Assembly (NCBI RefSeq): GCF_000377765.1
Contig: NZ_KB898671.1
Span: forward strand, 62,001 to 126,000
Reading direction: 5' to 3'
Source of the DNA: Gracilibacillus lacisalsi DSM 19029
Lineage (GTDB): Bacteria > Bacillota > Bacilli > Bacillales > Amphibacillaceae
DNA length: 64,000 nt
The translations under genes were made by a program, and so were the position numbers. The first letter of the stretch is position 1; the number at the start of each line of letters is the position of its first letter. A model generated the notes under the pieces. It was given only the letters and a program-made list of their open reading frames with translations, was not told where the DNA came from and searched no databases. Below, piece after piece: positions 62,211 through 64,000 of the stretch.

Positions 62211-62379
62211 GGTTAATTACCTCCTTATCGCTTTTTACTTTATTTTTAGCTTTACTCTTGAGTTTTCTAATTTCCTCATGAGCTTCGCTTAATTTTTCCT
62301 CTAGTCTTTCGTTATCCTTAATAGCAATCCACAAACCAAAACCAATAACAGTAACGACTCCAAACATAAAAGTCATCAT
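62203..62379 (-). CDS. Small phage membrane protein, 58 residues
   Basis: ATG 62379 after GAGGAGGG. One N-terminal membrane helix (FGVVTVIGFGLWIAI), then a coiled-coil tail (RLEEKLSEAHEEIRKLKSKA). Resembles a small phage membrane or spanin-like part in shape only. Confidence 0.6.
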   Translation of the reverse strand: MMTFMFGVVTVIGFGLWIAIKDNERLEEKLSEAHEEIRKLKSKAKNKVKSDKEVINHG

Positions 62380-62419
62380 TTGTCAAACCCTCCTCTTTTT
62401 AGCTGTCTTTAAAACTTAC

Positions 62420-62557
62420 TTATTGTTGTTTTTTAATTTCCTTCTCAAAAGCGTCATGTATCTTCTTCAAATCTTCAGCTGAGTAGCCATTCTTTTCTTG
62501 AGGAGCACTCCTCTTGACAATCTCGTGGATACGCTTCAACTCTTCTTTGCTAGCCAT
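62420..62557 (-). CDS. Small phage protein, 45 residues (paralogue B)
   Basis: ATG 62557 after AAGGAGGT; the open frame runs further upstream but without a site. Reads MASKEELKRIHEIVKRSAPQ then YSAEDLKKIHDAFEKEIKKQ. Paralogue of 62073-62210, each with two internal IH/LH helix repeats. Confidence 0.6.
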   Translation of the reverse strand: MASKEELKRIHEIVKRSAPQEKNGYSAEDLKKIHDAFEKEIKKQQ

Positions 62558-62570
62558 TATCATTACCTCC

Positions 62571-62732
62571 TTAATTCCAGCCTTTATCAGCTGGGTAGTA
62601 TTTCTCGAACTGTTTTCTTCTTCGGTCAGCTTCTTGTTCACGCTTAGTAGCGTCAATCCACTTCCTCATGCGAGAAGCTTCTCGGTCAATCTGCTTTAGC
62701 TTATCTTTCAAGCCATCTTTTTTCTTAGCCAT
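62571..62732 (-). CDS. Small basic phage protein, 53 residues
   Basis: ATG 62732 after TAGGAGG. Very basic and helical: GLKDKLKQIDREASRMRKWI, then DRRRKQFEKYYPADKGWN. A nucleic-acid-binding role is possible by charge alone. Confidence 0.6.
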   Translation of the reverse strand: MAKKKDGLKDKLKQIDREASRMRKWIDATKREQEADRRRKQFEKYYPADKGWN

Positions 62733-62780
62733 TTCTATCAATCCTCCTACTTGTTTATTAGCGAGTGAGACCAAGGAGGT

Positions 62781-62939
62781 TTAACCCTCCTTAGATACTC
62801 TCTCAGCTATCTTAGTGAGCTTGTCGCTTACTAATTTTTGCTCCATAGCAAGTCTTTTGAGTTGATACTCTCTAAACCTACTATCTTGCTCTAAGCTTCT
62901 TTTAATCAGCTCCAATCTTAGTGGTGTCAAGTCTCTCAT
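62781..62939 (-). CDS. Small phage protein, 52 residues
   Basis: ATG 62939 after AAGGAGG; stop at 62783-62781. Reads MRDLTPLRLELIKRSLEQDS then FREYQLKRLAMEQKLVSDKL, a charged helix. No family known. Confidence 0.6.
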   Translation of the reverse strand: MRDLTPLRLELIKRSLEQDSRFREYQLKRLAMEQKLVSDKLTKIAERVSKEG

Positions 62940-63007
62940 GTTAATACCTCCTTAGTGCTTTTGGTCTCTCTCAATTAGGGTAGAGGAGGAAGAACCTCCT
63001 CCAGTTA

Positions 63008-63628
63008 TTACTTCTTGTCTTGAGCTAAAAAAGTCTCAATAGCTTCAATCAAGACTTCAAGCTCAGAGTCAACACGCTCTTTAGCTTCATCCTTAAATTG
63101 ACTCCAAATTTCATGGTGCTGAGCATGAGAACCAGCTACATCATTAAAGTAACCAGCTTTAACTCCAGCGTCTTTTAGTAAGCGGTGAGGGTTGCCACTT
63201 CCAGCATTACCAGTAAGCGGTTGAGTCTTGTATTTGAGTTTATTCATGACCTCTTCAAGTCTCCCAGCACGGTAAGCTAATTCAAACCCTTGAGCGTCTT
63301 GTTCAGCTATATCAATTAAGCGCTGACGCTCTTGGGTTACTTTCAAGTCAGCAATCTCAGCATTAAGCTCTTCAAGTCTCTTCTGAGCTTCAGACTGTCT
63401 TGAGACTGACTCCTCCAGAGCTTGCTCAATTCGCTTCTTACGCTTTAGTAGCTCCTTATCAGAGCCAGCTACTTCAAGCTCTATCTCAATTAAACGTAAA
63501 CCATCTTTAAGCCTTGCTTGCTTAGCTTGCTCCTCTTGTACCGCTCCAGAGTTAATCTGAGCTTCACTTTGTAGTGACTCCAGCTTGCTAACTTCCTTTT
63601 TACCAAACACATTCTTAACAAATTTCAT
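63008..63628 (-). CDS. Phage coiled-coil protein
   Basis: 206 residues; ATG 63628 after GGAGG at 10 bases (TTG 63634 is the alternative). Residues 15-125 are a long coiled coil (KRIEQALEESVSRQSEAQKR), the end is a globular part with GNPHRLLKDAGVKAGYFNDV and a helix. A scaffold-like shape, but family unknown. Confidence 0.65.
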   Translation of the reverse strand: MKFVKNVFGKKEVSKLESLQSEAQINSGAVQEEQAKQARLKDGLRLIEIELEVAGSDKELLKRKKRIEQALEESVSRQSEAQKRLEELNAEIADLKVTQERQRLIDIAEQDAQGFELAYRAGRLEEVMNKLKYKTQPLTGNAGSGNPHRLLKDAGVKAGYFNDVAGSHAQHHEIWSQFKDEAKERVDSELEVLIEAIETFLAQDKK

Positions 63629-63739
63629 AATCAATCATCCTCCAATAGTTTTGTTAGTTTTTTATCAACGTCAAATAAGCTTCTGAGTCAGTGCTCACAA
63701 GCGTTTAACCTTCCTTAATGCTATTTGTCTATCAGACTC

Positions 63740-64000
63740 TTAAATCGTCTCTGAGACGCTTCTGAGAGCCTTCAATAGCTTCTCATTTGCTTCATTTCTT
63801 CCGTGGTAAACAATACTACATTCAACATCACTAATTATCTCCTCTAAGCGGTACTTGAGGTAGTAAACATTATCAGTGTCAATAAGCTCTTGGGTAGCTT
63901 CCTCGTATATCCTATCAAGCACTCTGATAGTGACCTCCAGCTCGTCATACCTTTCTTGACACTTACGCTTTGCTTCTAGGTTATCACCAGAGTAGCCAAT
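63740..64000 (-). CDS. Phage protein, 5' part outside the window
   Basis: The frame is open from 64000 to the stop at 63740 (86 residues seen: IGYSGDNLEAKRKCQERYDE, then ELIDTDNVYYLKYRLEEI). The GTG at 63922 is inside it and has no ribosome binding site, so the real start lies beyond the window. Helical, no family known. Confidence 0.6.
   Translation of the reverse strand: MGYSGDNLEAKRKCQERYDELEVTIRVLDRIYEEATQELIDTDNVYYLKYRLEEIISDVECSIVYHGRNEANEKLLKALRSVSETI

Overview
The window reads as low-GC Firmicute chromosome of the Bacillaceae type. The support is strong purine-rich ribosome binding sites, frequent TTG and GTG starts, AT-rich spacers, a Bacillus-type RlmD, a YfmL-like helicase, LytTR and TetR regulators, and a Bacillus-type palindromic repeat. 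A moderately halophilic or soil genus is plausible, but the sequence does not fix the genus. About nine gene remnants, several frameshifted genes and three insertion-sequence or recombinase scars show a region that has been reshaped repeatedly. Some of the frameshifts lie in homopolymer runs and could be sequencing errors.

Layout. 1-3033: a lipoprotein and a long AT-rich spacer. 3034-14080: a galactoside-utilisation locus with an AraC regulator, a GH2 enzyme, a DUF5107-TPR protein, a GH35 beta-galactosidase and one ABC sugar permease. The partner permease and binding protein are missing next to an IS3 transposase scar. 14456-17969: a small protein, an Lrp regulator divergent from an Old Yellow Enzyme homologue, and a quinone reductase divergent from a MarR regulator with palindromic operators between them.

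18091-32324: a 14.2 kb accessory island between two 33-bp direct repeats (one mismatch), which are the rlmD terminator and a second copy of it. The right repeat adjoins intact rlmD and the C-terminal remnant of a large serine recombinase. The left repeat follows a short remnant resembling the 3' end of rlmD. Inside is a compact minus-strand operon: a coiled-coil membrane-anchored protein, a dynamin-like GTPase with a large N-terminal extension, an apparent pseudo-GTPase, a full dynamin-like GTPase, a glycine-zipper membrane protein, a HerA-type pumping ATPase, an LHH-type HNH nuclease toxin and a SUKH immunity protein. A PD-(D/E)XK nuclease-like gene and an unknown gene follow. This is the best candidate for an undescribed system: membrane-remodelling GTPases, a DNA or protein pump and a nuclease toxin in one translationally coupled operon.

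32379-51000: ordinary and decaying chromosome with rlmD, an Rpn nuclease, an IS66 scar, a SWIM zinc-finger gene (frameshifted), UPF0158, DUF3892, a DEAD-box helicase, a LytTR pair, a MetX-like hydrolase carrying a 69-bp tandem duplication and a lost C-terminus, a LysR regulator, DUF2306 (frameshifted at A10), a DJ-1/PfpI protein, a two-component system and an MFS pump with its TetR regulator. 52621-56381: a secreted protein, an integrase remnant and a KAP NTPase split by a frameshift. 56720-56774 is the 3' half of a tRNA-Leu(CAA), read here as the left attachment junction of a prophage. From about 56980 to the window end every gene is a minus-strand phage gene: tail and baseplate genes, a tape-measure protein, an HGG-type terminase-like protein and a run of very small proteins, the last one running off the edge.
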